39,944 bases of DNA. Origin: Martinezella tropici. GTDB taxonomy: Bacteria; Pseudomonadota; Alphaproteobacteria; Rhizobiales; Rhizobiaceae. The stretch spans positions 1-39,944 of the forward strand of contig NZ_QMKK01000036.1 in assembly GCF_003287875.1 (NCBI RefSeq), given 5' to 3'. This document shows, piece after piece, positions 25,746 through 36,906 of the stretch. Each line of letters opens with the position of its first letter. Position 1 is the first letter of the stretch. A model generated the notes under the pieces. The model searched no databases. It saw nothing but the letters and a program-made list of their open reading frames with translations, and was not told where the DNA came from. Position numbers and translations under genes: made by a program.

Positions 25746-28706
25746 ATGACGACGACGCAAAGCGATTTGCTGCGGGATGTTCCGTCTGGGCGGTTGCGGC
25801 CTTTGAACCAGACCGAGACGAAGTCAGCACTTGCCGATCTCAAGCAGATCGGCGGGACAGAGCCTGCCGTCGCCGCCTTGCTCGCCGAGGAGAGCGCATT
25901 GCGGGATTTTGTCGTCGCTGCGTTCACCCTGTCTCCGCACCTGCGCGAGATCGCCAATCTCGAACCGTCGCTCCTGGTGGCTGCTATCGAAAGACCGCTG
26001 TCGCCTCAGGTCGAAGCACTTGTGGGAGAGGCCCGCCGCGCTTGGTTGCCGGCTGAGGAGGTTAGCCCTTCACCTTCGGAATCCGAGGTGATGAGCCGCC
26101 TGCGCATCGTCAAGCGCCGCGCCGCCTTTCTGATCGCGCTCGCCGATCTCGCCGGTATCTACAATGGCAAGGCGACAACCCTTTGGCTGAGCAGACTTGC
26201 CGAAGCTTCCATCTCGGCGGCGATCGATCATCTGCTGCTGTCGTCGCACGAAGCCGGCAAGATTTCGCTCCCCGATCCCGCATCGCCGAGCCAGAAATCG
26301 GGGCTGATCGTGCTCGGCATGGGCAAGCTCGGCGCCGAGGAGCTGAATTACTCATCTGACATCGATCTGGTCGTCTTCTTCGACGAGACGGCGGGCATCG
26401 TGCCCGATCCGGATGACGCCATCGATATCTTCCCGCGGCTGATGCGGCGGCTGGTGCGCATCCTGCAGGAGCGCACGGCGGATGGTTATGTGTTCCGCAC
26501 CGATCTTCGCCTGCGTCCCGATCCAGGCTCCACACCGCTGGCGATCCCTGTGGACGCGGCGATGATCTATTACGAGGGCAGGGGGCAGAACTGGGAGCGC
26601 GCGGCCTTCATCAAGGCGCGTCCGGTTGCTGGCGATATCGCCGCCGGCCAGGCTTTCATTCGCGATCTCGTGCCCTTCGTCTTCCGCAAATATCTGGACT
26701 ATGCGGCGATATCAGACATTCATTCGATCAAGCGACAGATCCATGTGCACAAGGGCCACGGAGCGATCGCCGTCAAAGGCCACAACGTCAAGCTTGGCCG
26801 CGGTGGCATTCGCGAGATCGAGTTCTTCGTGCAAACGCAGCAGCTCATTGCCGGCGGCCGCATGCCGGCATTGCGTTGCCGATCGACGGAGCAAACGCTC
26901 GCCGAATTGACCGAGGCGAAATGGATCGACGCGGAAACCCGCGATGAGCTGACATCGGCTTACTGGTTCCTGCGCAATGTCGAACATCGCATCCAGATGG
27001 TGCGCGACGAGCAGACGCATCTGCTGCCGGAGACCGATGCCGAGCTCCGGCGCATCGTCTTCATGATGGGTTTTGCCGACGTGACGGCCTTCTCCGAGGC
27101 TCTGGTGACGACGCTGAAAACGGTCGAGCGGCGTTATGCGCGCCTGTTCGAGCAGGAAACGAAGCTGTCGTCCGGAACGGGCAACCTGGTTTTCACCGGC
27201 CAGGGCGACGATCCCGACACGCTGGAGACGCTTCGCCGCCTCGGCTTTGAAAGGCCATCCGACATCGCCAATGTGATCCGCACCTGGCACTATGGCCGAT
27301 ATCGCGCGACCCAATCGGTGGAAGCGCGCGAGCGGCTGACGGAGCTGACGCCCGAGCTGTTGCGTGTCTTCGGCGAAAGCAAGCGTGCCGACGAGGCGCT
27401 GTTGCGCTTCGACAGTTTCATTTCCGGCCTGCCGGCGGGCATCCAGCTCTTCTCACTGCTCAGCACCAATCCGGCGCTGCTTTCCCTCATCGTCAACATC
27501 ATGTCCTCGGCGCCGCGTCTTGCCGAGATCATCGCGGCCAAGCCGCATGTCTTCGACGGCATGCTAGACCCCGGCCTCATGGCCGAATTGCCGACGCGCG
27601 ATTACCTGGCCGAGCGCATCAGCAGCTTCCTGGCGCCGGCAAGACATTATGAGGAGGTGTTGGACCGCCTGCGCATCTTCGCATCCGAACAGCGCTTCCT
27701 GATCGGCATCCGCCTGCTGACGGGCGCGATCGGTGGGCAGATGGCGGCCCGAGCCTTCACCTACCTTGCCGATCTGATCGTCGAAGCGGCGCTGGATGCC
27801 GTGATGAAGGAAATCCGCGCGGCGCATGGCGAATATCCCGGCGGTCGCATCGCTGTCGTCGGCATGGGCAAGCTCGGCAGTTTCGAGCTGACGGCGGGGT
27901 CCGACATCGACATCATCCTGCTCTATGACTACGACGAGGCGGCCGGTGAATCGACGGGACCGAAGCCACTCGACGCCCCGCGTTATTTCACACGCATTAC
28001 CCAGCGTCTGATTGCTGCTCTCTCGGCGCCGACCGCCGAAGGCATCCTCTACGAGGTGGACATGCGCCTGCGCCCTTCCGGAAACAAGGGGCCTGTCGCC
28101 ACGCGCATCAACTCCTTCGAGAAATATCAGCGGACGGAGGCCTGGACCTGGGAGCATATGGCGCTTTCGCGGGCACGCCTGATCGGTGGGGATGAGGCGT
28201 TGGTGAACGATGCCGAGCGCATCATCGGCGAAGTTCTCTCGGCAAAGAGAGATGCGGCCAAGATCGCCAGGGATGTTCGCGAGATGCGCGGCCTGATCGA
28301 GCGGGAAAAGCCGCCCGAAAGCATCTGGGACCTGAAGCTGATCCCCGGCGGCCTGATCGATATCGAATTCACAGCGCAATATTTGCGGCTGATCGCACCC
28401 GAGCATGGCGTCGGCATCGACGCGAACGGTCTCAGCACGGCGGAAGCGTTGAAACTGTTGGGCGCCAGCCTGATGGATCGCAATGATCTCGATGTCTGCC
28501 TGGAAGCTTTACATCTCTATACGGAACTGTCGCAGCTCATCCGGCTCTGCATCGACGGCTCGTTCGATCCACAGAACGCGCCGTCGGGACTGGTCGAGCT
28601 GGTCTGCCGTGCCGGCGACTGCCCCGATATCCGCACCTTGGAAGCGGAGCTGAAGCGGTTGTCGAAGGCGGTGCGGAAGGTATTTCAGGCAACCGTTGGA
28701 AGCTGA
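25746..28706 (+). CDS. glnE: Bifunctional glutamine synthetase adenylyltransferase/deadenylase GlnE
   Basis: GlnE adds AMP to, and removes it from, glutamine synthetase I according to nitrogen status as signalled by PII. 986 residues with two nucleotidyltransferase domains, each with its own motif: the N-terminal deadenylase half has LGMGKLGAEELNYSSDIDLV (about residue 190), and the C-terminal adenylylase half has VGMGKLGSFELTAGSDIDII (about 703). GlnD/PII-signal-type helical regions follow each. ATG 25746 follows GGGGAG at good spacing; an in-frame ATG at 25713 lies inside the intergenic repeat and is rejected. It is convergent with pleC. Confidence 0.94.
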   Translation: MTTTQSDLLRDVPSGRLRPLNQTETKSALADLKQIGGTEPAVAALLAEESALRDFVVAAFTLSPHLREIANLEPSLLVAAIERPLSPQVEALVGEARRAWLPAEEVSPSPSESEVMSRLRIVKRRAAFLIALADLAGIYNGKATTLWLSRLAEASISAAIDHLLLSSHEAGKISLPDPASPSQKSGLIVLGMGKLGAEELNYSSDIDLVVFFDETAGIVPDPDDAIDIFPRLMRRLVRILQERTADGYVFRTDLRLRPDPGSTPLAIPVDAAMIYYEGRGQNWERAAFIKARPVAGDIAAGQAFIRDLVPFVFRKYLDYAAISDIHSIKRQIHVHKGHGAIAVKGHNVKLGRGGIREIEFFVQTQQLIAGGRMPALRCRSTEQTLAELTEAKWIDAETRDELTSAYWFLRNVEHRIQMVRDEQTHLLPETDAELRRIVFMMGFADVTAFSEALVTTLKTVERRYARLFEQETKLSSGTGNLVFTGQGDDPDTLETLRRLGFERPSDIANVIRTWHYGRYRATQSVEARERLTELTPELLRVFGESKRADEALLRFDSFISGLPAGIQLFSLLSTNPALLSLIVNIMSSAPRLAEIIAAKPHVFDGMLDPGLMAELPTRDYLAERISSFLAPARHYEEVLDRLRIFASEQRFLIGIRLLTGAIGGQMAARAFTYLADLIVEAALDAVMKEIRAAHGEYPGGRIAVVGMGKLGSFELTAGSDIDIILLYDYDEAAGESTGPKPLDAPRYFTRITQRLIAALSAPTAEGILYEVDMRLRPSGNKGPVATRINSFEKYQRTEAWTWEHMALSRARLIGGDEALVNDAERIIGEVLSAKRDAAKIARDVREMRGLIEREKPPESIWDLKLIPGGLIDIEFTAQYLRLIAPEHGVGIDANGLSTAEALKLLGASLMDRNDLDVCLEALHLYTELSQLIRLCIDGSFDPQNAPSGLVELVCRAGDCPDIRTLEAELKRLSKAVRKVFQATVGS

Positions 28707-28707
28707 A

Positions 28708-28805
28708 GCATGTCGCGCAAAAGTACGCAGCGGTTTGCGACAACGACATGCGCAAAATCAAGGACGTAAAGCGCCGGAAGCGAATCTGAAAGATCGCGAC
28801 GCGCT

Positions 28806-28808
<3 letters not shown>
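28708..28808. repeat. Rhizobial intergenic palindromic repeat between glnE and pleC
   Basis: Two hairpins: GCATGTCG (28708-28715) with CGACATGC (28744-28751), and TAAAGCGC (28767-28774) with GCGCTTTA (28801-28808). The second encloses an inner ATCT-GAA-AGAT. The sequence is a familiar interspersed element of Rhizobium. It fills the whole gap, starts 2 bp after the glnE stop, and its right arm contains the pleC stop codon. It may act as a two-way terminator. Confidence 0.8.
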
Positions 28809-31121
<2,313 letters not shown>

Positions 31122-31295
31122 TGCTTTAGCCTTGTCCCTCGTGTGATTCGCTGCGCCGCTCGCCCGAATCTGCCTTAATGAATCACTCGTGATTCGGCTT
31201 GTCCAGAGGGTGTGGTAAAACTTTCTTAACCATCTGCGATTTCGATATGTTTTGCACACGCAGTGGTAAGTTGCGCAGATGCGGGACTCGTTTGA

Positions 31296-31324
31296 GATGA
31301 AAAGGCCGATGCAAATCAGCCTTT
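31296..31324 (-). terminator. Intrinsic terminator of pepN
   Basis: On the minus strand AAAGGCTGAT and ATCGGCCTTT pair over 10 positions (one G-T wobble) around loop TTGC (plus-strand arms 31301-31310 and 31315-31324), followed by a T. It lies about 27 bp past the pepN stop, between pepN and the pleC promoter region. Confidence 0.7.
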
Positions 31325-31350
31325 GAGATCGGTATGCGGGGAGGTCGCAG

Positions 31351-33999
31351 TCACTCCTTCAGGATGCGGTCCACGATGTCGCGCACGTCGGTCGAAAGGC
31401 TGTTCGAGCGTTCGATCCGCATCAGTGCCGAGCGGGCATGGTCGGCACGCACCGGCTCCAGCAGCCGCCAGGAGCGCATCGCTGTCAGGATGCGGGCGGC
31501 GAGCTGTGGATTGCGCGGATCGATCTCGAGAATTTCGTCGGCCAGGAAATGGTATCCGGCGCCGTCGGCCCGGCCGAAACCCGTGGGGTTTGCGAAGGCG
31601 AAGGTACCGACCAGCGCGCGGACGCGGTTCGGATTGGTGTGCTTGAATAGCGGCGTCTCCATCAGCAGTCGAATGCGCTCCAGCGCGCCCGCGCCGGGGA
31701 TTGCGGCCTGAATGGCGAACCACTTGTCGATGACGAGCGCATTGTCTGCGAAGCGGTCGCAGAAATGCGCAAGCGCGGCCGCCGTCTCTGCCGTATCCGG
31801 GAAGCGCTGCGCCAGAATGGTGAGCGCCGCACTGAGATCGGTCATATTGTTGGCGGCATCATAGGCGGCTTTCGCTCTCGCCGGCGTCTCGTCCAGCTGC
31901 GACAGATAGCCCAGCGCCGCATTGCGCAAGGCGCGGCGGCCGGCGCTTGCTGCATCAGGCGTGAAGGCGCCCGACGTCTGCATTTCATCATAAAGCGCGA
32001 TGAAGACCTGTTTTCCGGCCTCGGCCACCCGCTTGATGATTGTCTGGCGCGCGGCGTGAATGGCATCCGGATCGTTGTTGCCGCCGAGTTCGCGGGCAAT
32101 ATCGGCCTCGCTCGGCAGCGCGAGCGCCTGCGCGCGGAATGCCGGCTCCAGGCTTTCGTCGGCCGCCGCTGCAAGCAGTGCATCGATGAAGGCTGAATCG
32201 CAGGTGATATCGATGCCCTGGCGTGCATCACGCGCCGCCTGCAAGAGGTTGGGCAAGCCGAGATCGGTCAGCGCCTGCCAGCGGGCGAAATGATCGGTCT
32301 CGTAGCGGGCGATCAGCGCGAGATCGCGGGCGCCCTGGCTGAATTGCAGGTTGATCGGCGTCGAGAAGCTGCGATTGAGCGACAGGACCGGGCGCGAGGG
32401 AATGCCGTGGAACGTCACCGTCTGCGTCTGCTTCGTCAGGTGCAGCACGTCGTCGGTGAGCTCCGCACCGATGACGGATGTTGGTGTGATGAGACTGCCG
32501 TCTTCGGCAAGCAGACCCATGCGCAGCGGAATATGCATCGGCTTTTTGGCGGTTTGACCAGGCGTTGCCGGCACCATCTGCTCAAGCGACAAAGTGAACG
32601 TCTTGGCATCGGCATCATAGGCGCCGGATGCGGTGACAAGGGGCGTCCCGGCCTGATGGTACCATAACGAAAACTGCGCGAGATCGCGGCCGCTGACATC
32701 CTCGAAGCACTTGATGAAATCTTCGATCGTGACGGCCTGTCCGTCGTGCCGATCGAAATAGAGGTCCATACCCTTCTTGAAGAGATCGCGGCCGAGCAGG
32801 GTTGCGATCATGCGCGTGACTTCGCTGCCCTTCTCGTAGACGGTCGTCGTATAGAAGTTGTTGATTTCACGATATGTCGTTGGCCGAACGGGATGGGCGA
32901 GCGGCCCGCTGTCCTCCGGAAACTGTTCTGACTTGAGATGACGGACTTCGGCGATGCGCTTGACGGGACGCGAGCGCTGGTCGGCCGAGAATTCGTGATC
33001 GCGATAGACGGTCAGGCCTTCCTTGAGGCAGAGCTGGAACCAGTCGCGGCAGGTGATGCGGTTGCCGGTCCAATTATGGAAATATTCGTGGGCGATGATG
33101 GCTTCGATATTGGCATAGTCGGCATCGGTCGCCGTCTCGGGATCGGCGAGCACGTATTTGTCGTTGAAGACGTTGAGCCCCTTGTTCTCCATCGCGCCCA
33201 TGTTGAAGTCCGATACGGCGACGATCATGAAGATGTCGAGATCGTATTCGCGGCCGAACCGCTCTTCGTCCCACTTCATCGAGCGCTTCAGCGCGTCCAT
33301 GGCATAGGCGGCACGCGGCTCCTTGCCATGTTCGACATAGATCTTCAGCGCCACTTCGCGGCCGGAAAGAGTGGTGAACGTATCTTCGACAACGCCGAGG
33401 TCGCCGGCGACGAGTGCGAAGAGATAGCTCGGCTTCGGATGCGGATCGAACCAGGCGGCGAAATGCCTGCCTTCACCATAGCCGGCGCCGCCGAGAAAAT
33501 TGCCGTTCGACAGCAGCAGCGGATTGGCGGCCTTGTCCGCGATGATATTGACCGTATAGGGCGCGAGAACGTCCGGCCGGTCGGGGAAATAGGTGATGCG
33601 ACGGAAGCCCTCGGCCTCGCACTGCGTGCAATAGATGCCGCCGGTGCGGTAGAGGCCCATCAGCTGCGTGTTGGCTTCCGGGTTGATCACGGTCGTGATC
33701 GTCAGCTCGAAAGGCGTGCTTTCCGGCAAATCGCGAACGGTCAGGCTCTCCGGCGTGGCGTCATATTGCTCGGCGGGAAGTTCTCCCTGGTCGAGCAGCA
33801 GCCCAGACAGAACCAGTTCGTCGCCATCGAGCACGAGCGGTGCCTTGGGATCGATGCCTTCGCGACGGTGGAAGATCAGCCGCGCTTCGACCTTGGTTTC
33901 GGTTGGATGCAGATCGAAGGTAAGGTCCACGCGTTCCAGAACGAAGTCGGTGGGACGGTAGTCTGCCAGATTGACGATCTGGCCGGTGTCTGTTCGCAT
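31351..33999 (-). CDS. pepN: Aminopeptidase N (M1 zinc metallopeptidase)
   Basis: A cytoplasmic aminopeptidase that removes N-terminal residues from peptides; 882 residues, the normal length for the bacterial PepN group. It has the substrate-anchoring GAMEN motif (268-272) and the zinc site HEYFH (His 304, Glu 305, His 308) with the third ligand Glu 327 (CLKEGLTV). N-terminal beta domain, catalytic domain and long C-terminal helical domain are all complete. ATG 33999 follows AGGA at 7 nt. It reads toward pleC, with a terminator in between, and is divergent from the TTG-start gene at 34485. Confidence 0.95.
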   Translation of the reverse strand: MRTDTGQIVNLADYRPTDFVLERVDLTFDLHPTETKVEARLIFHRREGIDPKAPLVLDGDELVLSGLLLDQGELPAEQYDATPESLTVRDLPESTPFELTITTVINPEANTQLMGLYRTGGIYCTQCEAEGFRRITYFPDRPDVLAPYTVNIIADKAANPLLLSNGNFLGGAGYGEGRHFAAWFDPHPKPSYLFALVAGDLGVVEDTFTTLSGREVALKIYVEHGKEPRAAYAMDALKRSMKWDEERFGREYDLDIFMIVAVSDFNMGAMENKGLNVFNDKYVLADPETATDADYANIEAIIAHEYFHNWTGNRITCRDWFQLCLKEGLTVYRDHEFSADQRSRPVKRIAEVRHLKSEQFPEDSGPLAHPVRPTTYREINNFYTTTVYEKGSEVTRMIATLLGRDLFKKGMDLYFDRHDGQAVTIEDFIKCFEDVSGRDLAQFSLWYHQAGTPLVTASGAYDADAKTFTLSLEQMVPATPGQTAKKPMHIPLRMGLLAEDGSLITPTSVIGAELTDDVLHLTKQTQTVTFHGIPSRPVLSLNRSFSTPINLQFSQGARDLALIARYETDHFARWQALTDLGLPNLLQAARDARQGIDITCDSAFIDALLAAAADESLEPAFRAQALALPSEADIARELGGNNDPDAIHAARQTIIKRVAEAGKQVFIALYDEMQTSGAFTPDAASAGRRALRNAALGYLSQLDETPARAKAAYDAANNMTDLSAALTILAQRFPDTAETAAALAHFCDRFADNALVIDKWFAIQAAIPGAGALERIRLLMETPLFKHTNPNRVRALVGTFAFANPTGFGRADGAGYHFLADEILEIDPRNPQLAARILTAMRSWRLLEPVRADHARSALMRIERSNSLSTDVRDIVDRILKE

Positions 34000-34317
34000 G
34001 GTCTATCCTGATCAGGCTAAGCTATGGCGGGTGCAGTCCGAAGCCTCCCTCGGACTGAGGTGTCGCATCATTACATCGAAATCTGAACCAAAGTTAAAGT
34101 CATGTCACGACATCAATATGTTTTGATATGGCACAATAAGTATTCGCTTGGCAGGCTGTCGTCATTTTAGGTTGAATGCAACTCTTTAATGGATATCGGC
34201 TTGATCAAGCGCTAATTTCCGCCTGCAATTTGCAAACTGATGTTATAATTCCCGCGCATTCAGACGGATCATCATGGCGGCATTACGGGCGAAGGCCGCT
34301 GTTCAGTCGAGGAAACA

Positions 34318-34336
34318 ATAATTTAAAGTAAATTAT
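34318..34336. promoter_or_regulatory. AT-rich palindrome, possible operator
   Basis: ATAATTTA-AAG-TAAATTAT is a perfect 8-bp inverted repeat, about 150 bp before the TTG start at 34485. It may be a protein-binding site or a chance product of AT-rich sequence. Confidence 0.3.
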
Positions 34337-34414
34337 TTGTTTAACCTCTTGCGATATAAGCGCGGTTGCATAACTATAGCATGCTATTAGATGTCGGAAT
34401 TATGATCGATTCCG

Positions 34415-34428
34415 GTGAACTTGTTCAC
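34415..34428. promoter_or_regulatory. Palindrome GTGAAC-TT-GTTCAC, possible operator
   Basis: A perfect 6-bp inverted repeat with a 2-bp spacer, 57 bp before the TTG start of the following gene. The position fits a repressor site for that gene, possibly its own product. No regulator is assigned. Confidence 0.35.
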
Positions 34429-34484
34429 AAAAATGAAACATCCCTGTTATCGCTGATTGAAATGGGCACCCCAAGGAGGCCCGA

Positions 34485-35360
34485 TTGAGTTTTTCCATCG
34501 AGCAGCTTGCTCGCCATCCCAAATTCGTTGCGTCATTGCGCTTTCTTGCCGAGGCGCTGCGCAACCGTTACGACAATGGCCCGAGAATTGCGCGCATGCT
34601 CGCCTCGCATCAGCGCTGGCTTCTGACACAGACGGCATATGCGCTTCACCTTGAGCATGACCCGGCCATTCCCGGCTCGGGGTTGACCGTCGTAGCGCTC
34701 CGAGACCTCATCACGCGGTATCGTGTCGCCAGCCGCAATACGGTCTTGAGCTTCATCGAAGAGCTGCAGACCTATCGTTTCCTCGAACTGGCTCCCGGCC
34801 CCGTTCGCCGCCCGCGCCGTTATGTGCCGACGGAGATGAGCTTCACCGCGATGTTCGGCTGGTATCTTGCCAACCTGACCGCACTCGATCTGCTTGACGA
34901 CGGCGCGCGGGCTGCGGCTCTTGCCGCTTCACCGGCACTGATGGATCTTGCCCAGCCACGCATGGCACGCAATTGCCTGGAAATGGAAATCTGGCGTGAA
35001 CCGCCCGAATGCATTGGCTTGTTTCTTTGGACGGAAGCCGGCGGCCTTGTCGTCGATCACATCATATCGAAACTGGATCTCACCGAGGAGGGAGACAGGA
35101 TCGATATCGGTCGCGTGGATGCGCGGGCGCTGGCCGCCCACTTCATGATATCGCGAACCCATCTGCAGCGCCTGTTGCGCAAGTCGGCCGAGCGGGGGGA
35201 TATTGGCTGGCACGATGAGGTAAAGACTCGTATGTGGGTGTCGCGCAATTTTCTGGATGAATATTGCGGATGGCAAGCCGTGAAGCTGGCCGCGATCGAT
35301 GAGGCTTTTGCCTGGGCGCGATCGGCCCAGGGACGCTCCGCTGTCGCTATTGACGAGTAA
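34485..35360 (+). CDS. Unrecognised protein with two helix-turn-helix-like segments
   Basis: A 291-residue soluble protein; I do not know its family. Two stretches look like DNA-binding helices: about 72-102 (LRDLITRYRVASRNTVLSF, then a wing-like RFLELAPG) and about 208-240 (ALAAHFMISRTHLQRLLRKSA). The region between has no membrane segment. This suggests a transcription regulator with one HTH in each half. The start is TTG 34485, supported by a full AAGGAGG at 5-nt spacing, one of the strongest ribosome sites in the window. Long AT-rich upstream DNA with palindromes and a monocistronic layout fit an autoregulated regulator gene. Function is otherwise unknown. Confidence 0.7.
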   Translation: MSFSIEQLARHPKFVASLRFLAEALRNRYDNGPRIARMLASHQRWLLTQTAYALHLEHDPAIPGSGLTVVALRDLITRYRVASRNTVLSFIEELQTYRFLELAPGPVRRPRRYVPTEMSFTAMFGWYLANLTALDLLDDGARAAALAASPALMDLAQPRMARNCLEMEIWREPPECIGLFLWTEAGGLVVDHIISKLDLTEEGDRIDIGRVDARALAAHFMISRTHLQRLLRKSAERGDIGWHDEVKTRMWVSRNFLDEYCGWQAVKLAAIDEAFAWARSAQGRSAVAIDE

Positions 35361-35422
35361 AGGCCGGCGCTGGCTTGGCCGTTAGGCGGCAGCCAACGGG
35401 ATGCGGATCCACCCGTGAAATT

Positions 35423-35584
35423 TCAAAGAGGGATGCTCGCCGATACCCGCGCAGCACCTGTCTCGCGGCATTCCTCCTTGCGGAAGGTGCGCGCGCGCTC
35501 AAACTCCTCGGCAGCTCGCACAGCGGTGCCGATATGGCCGACCGAATCGAATAAGGCGATGAGTGAACGAAAACCGGACAACAT
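35423..35584 (-). CDS. Possible very small protein (53 residues)
   Basis: The protein opens MLSGFRSLIALFDSVGHIGT and continues with a charged helix (AVRAAEEFERARTFRKEEC). ATG 35584 has AGGA 9 nt upstream. The pattern resembles short rhizobial DUF1127-like proteins, but the match is too weak to name. It lies 53 bp downstream of another small open frame on the same strand, with a plausible promoter ahead of both. Part of the 600-bp gap between the TTG-start gene and the glycosylase gene. Confidence 0.4.
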   Translation of the reverse strand: MLSGFRSLIALFDSVGHIGTAVRAAEEFERARTFRKEECRETGAARVSASIPL

Positions 35585-35637
35585 GATACAATTCCTGATA
35601 ATCAAACGCTACGCTGCGGCGCCAGCGGCGCCTGTGT

Positions 35638-35829
35638 TCAGCAGGTTCGGAAATCCGCGAAGATTGCCGTCGGGCGGCTGACGCGAGCCGAAACACCTGT
35701 CCCTCGAGCGATCATCTGCTCATTGGCAGCGATGCCGAAATTGCGATGTCCATTTATCGCGCGCACGGGCTCGATGGCTCGGCGTAGGGTATCAAACCCG
35801 CAGTGAATAGGGCGCAAACGTGCAGTCAT
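35638..35829 (-). CDS. Possible small protein (63 residues)
   Basis: Basic protein starting MTARLRPIHCGFDTLRRAIE. No family recognised; the tail (VSARVSRPTAIFADF) is not well conserved in style. Evidence for a real gene is indirect: ATG 35829 is preceded by AAGGA at about 10 nt and GGAGG further up, and by a good promoter (35868-35896) with a palindrome behind it. It could also be a decayed small gene. Confidence 0.3.
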   Translation of the reverse strand: MTARLRPIHCGFDTLRRAIEPVRAINGHRNFGIAANEQMIARGTGVSARVSRPTAIFADFRTC

Positions 35830-35867
35830 GGCCTTGGTTCCTTTCGATTCCTCCCAAGACGCCACTC

Positions 35868-35896
35868 TATATTGCAACGCAACATTGATTCCGCAA
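35868..35896 (-). promoter_or_regulatory. Predicted promoter of the small-gene pair
   Basis: On the minus strand TTGCGG (35891-35896) and AATATA (35868-35873) are 17 bp apart, a good sigma-70-type layout. The start codon at 35829 is 38 bp past the -10 box. Confidence 0.45.
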
Positions 35897-35915
35897 TGCA
35901 CAACGCCAGAAGACT

Positions 35916-35936
35916 GCCATGCATAAAATGCATGGC
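35916..35936. promoter_or_regulatory. Perfect palindrome, possible operator
   Basis: GCCATGCAT-AAA-ATGCATGGC, a 9-bp perfect inverted repeat with a 3-bp spacer, 20 bp upstream of the predicted -35 box. No T-run follows on either strand, so it is not a typical terminator. It fits an activator or repressor site. Confidence 0.5.
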
Positions 35937-35967
35937 TAGCGTCATTTTTCGTTAATTGTGGCGAAAA

Positions 35968-36852
35968 TCAGCCTAATATTTCGGCGTCGATATAATGTTT
36001 GAAGGCCAGCAGGTCGTTCCAAGCCAGGCGCTTGTTGATCGGTGCGGTCAGCAGTTCCTGCGGATGGAGACTGGCGATTGCCGGCACGGCCCGGCCAAGA
36101 ATGCTTAATTCGCGCCACTGTCCGCGCAGTCCGTGAATGGTTTCGCCCCCTCCGAAGAAGTATCTGGCGGTAAAATTGCCGAGCAGCAGCAAGGCCTTCG
36201 GCTCGGCGAGCGCGATCTGCCGTTCTATGAACGGACGACATATCTCGATTTCGGGCGCGGATGGCGCCCGGTTGCCGGGCGGCCGCCACGGAATGACGTT
36301 GGCGAGCAGAATCCCGTCACGTTGCAGGCCGATGGCGGCCAGCATCTTGTCCAGCAACAGGCCGGCGCGGCCGGAAAACGGTGCGCCTTCCCTGTCATCG
36401 TCGGCGCTCGGCATCGGACCGATCACCATGATTCGGCCTTCCGTGGTACCGCTCGCAAAGATCGTCGAGCGGGCGCTATTCTTGAGATTGCAGCCATTGA
36501 AGGCTTCGATCGCGGTTTTCAATTCGCTGAGCGAGCGTGCACTTTCGGCGGCGAACCGCGCCTGTTCCACAGCCTGCTCATCGGGAATGGCGGGCGCGGC
36601 GCGCGGCTGTGCGGCAGAAGGTGCGGCCGGCTTTGCAGCCTGCCGACGCTCCGGCTGCGTCCGCGTCGCAGGTGCCGAAGCTTCAGCACGGGGCTGCGCG
36701 CCGCGCGCGCCTTGCCTGGCGGCACGCATGGCCTCGAATTCGGCAAACCGATCCACCGGTTGTTCTTCCAGCAGCCAATCGACACCGGCATCCGCATGAA
36801 AATGCAGAAGCGCGGCAAGTTCGGCCGGGGTGAGGTCGCTGGCGGAAATCAT
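35968..36852 (-). CDS. Uracil-DNA glycosylase, family 4-like
   Basis: A DNA-repair enzyme that removes uracil from DNA. 294 residues: an N-terminal helical part and an Ala/Pro/Arg-rich linker (about 45-92), then the glycosylase domain (about 100-290). Motif A is GPMPSADDDREGAPFSG (145-161), motif B is SLHPQELL with His 263. Family-4 enzymes normally hold a 4Fe-4S cluster with four Cys. Here only Cys 121 (FNGCNLKNSA) and Cys 205 (EIEICRPF) remain; the partners that would sit in GCxxC and in NVxKCRPP are Lys and Trp. The N-terminal extension is longer than in the thermophilic family members. Start ATG 36852, weak ribosome site. Substrate range is uncertain. Confidence 0.82.
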   Translation of the reverse strand: MISASDLTPAELAALLHFHADAGVDWLLEEQPVDRFAEFEAMRAARQGARGAQPRAEASAPATRTQPERRQAAKPAAPSAAQPRAAPAIPDEQAVEQARFAAESARSLSELKTAIEAFNGCNLKNSARSTIFASGTTEGRIMVIGPMPSADDDREGAPFSGRAGLLLDKMLAAIGLQRDGILLANVIPWRPPGNRAPSAPEIEICRPFIERQIALAEPKALLLLGNFTARYFFGGGETIHGLRGQWRELSILGRAVPAIASLHPQELLTAPINKRLAWNDLLAFKHYIDAEILG

Positions 36853-36906
36853 TAGCGAACTCTAGCCAAAGCGACACAGGAACGAAAGAGCGGGGCGGGT
36901 GCTATG

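Larger units (their letters stand above)
34000..34484. other. AT-rich divergent intergenic region with palindromes
   Basis: A 485-bp gap, clearly AT-richer than its surroundings, between pepN (leftward) and the gene at 34485 (rightward). Besides the two palindromes listed separately, there is an AT-rich stretch around 34316-34390 that could hold promoters. No gene was recognised. The length and base bias are unusual for this window. Confidence 0.5.
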
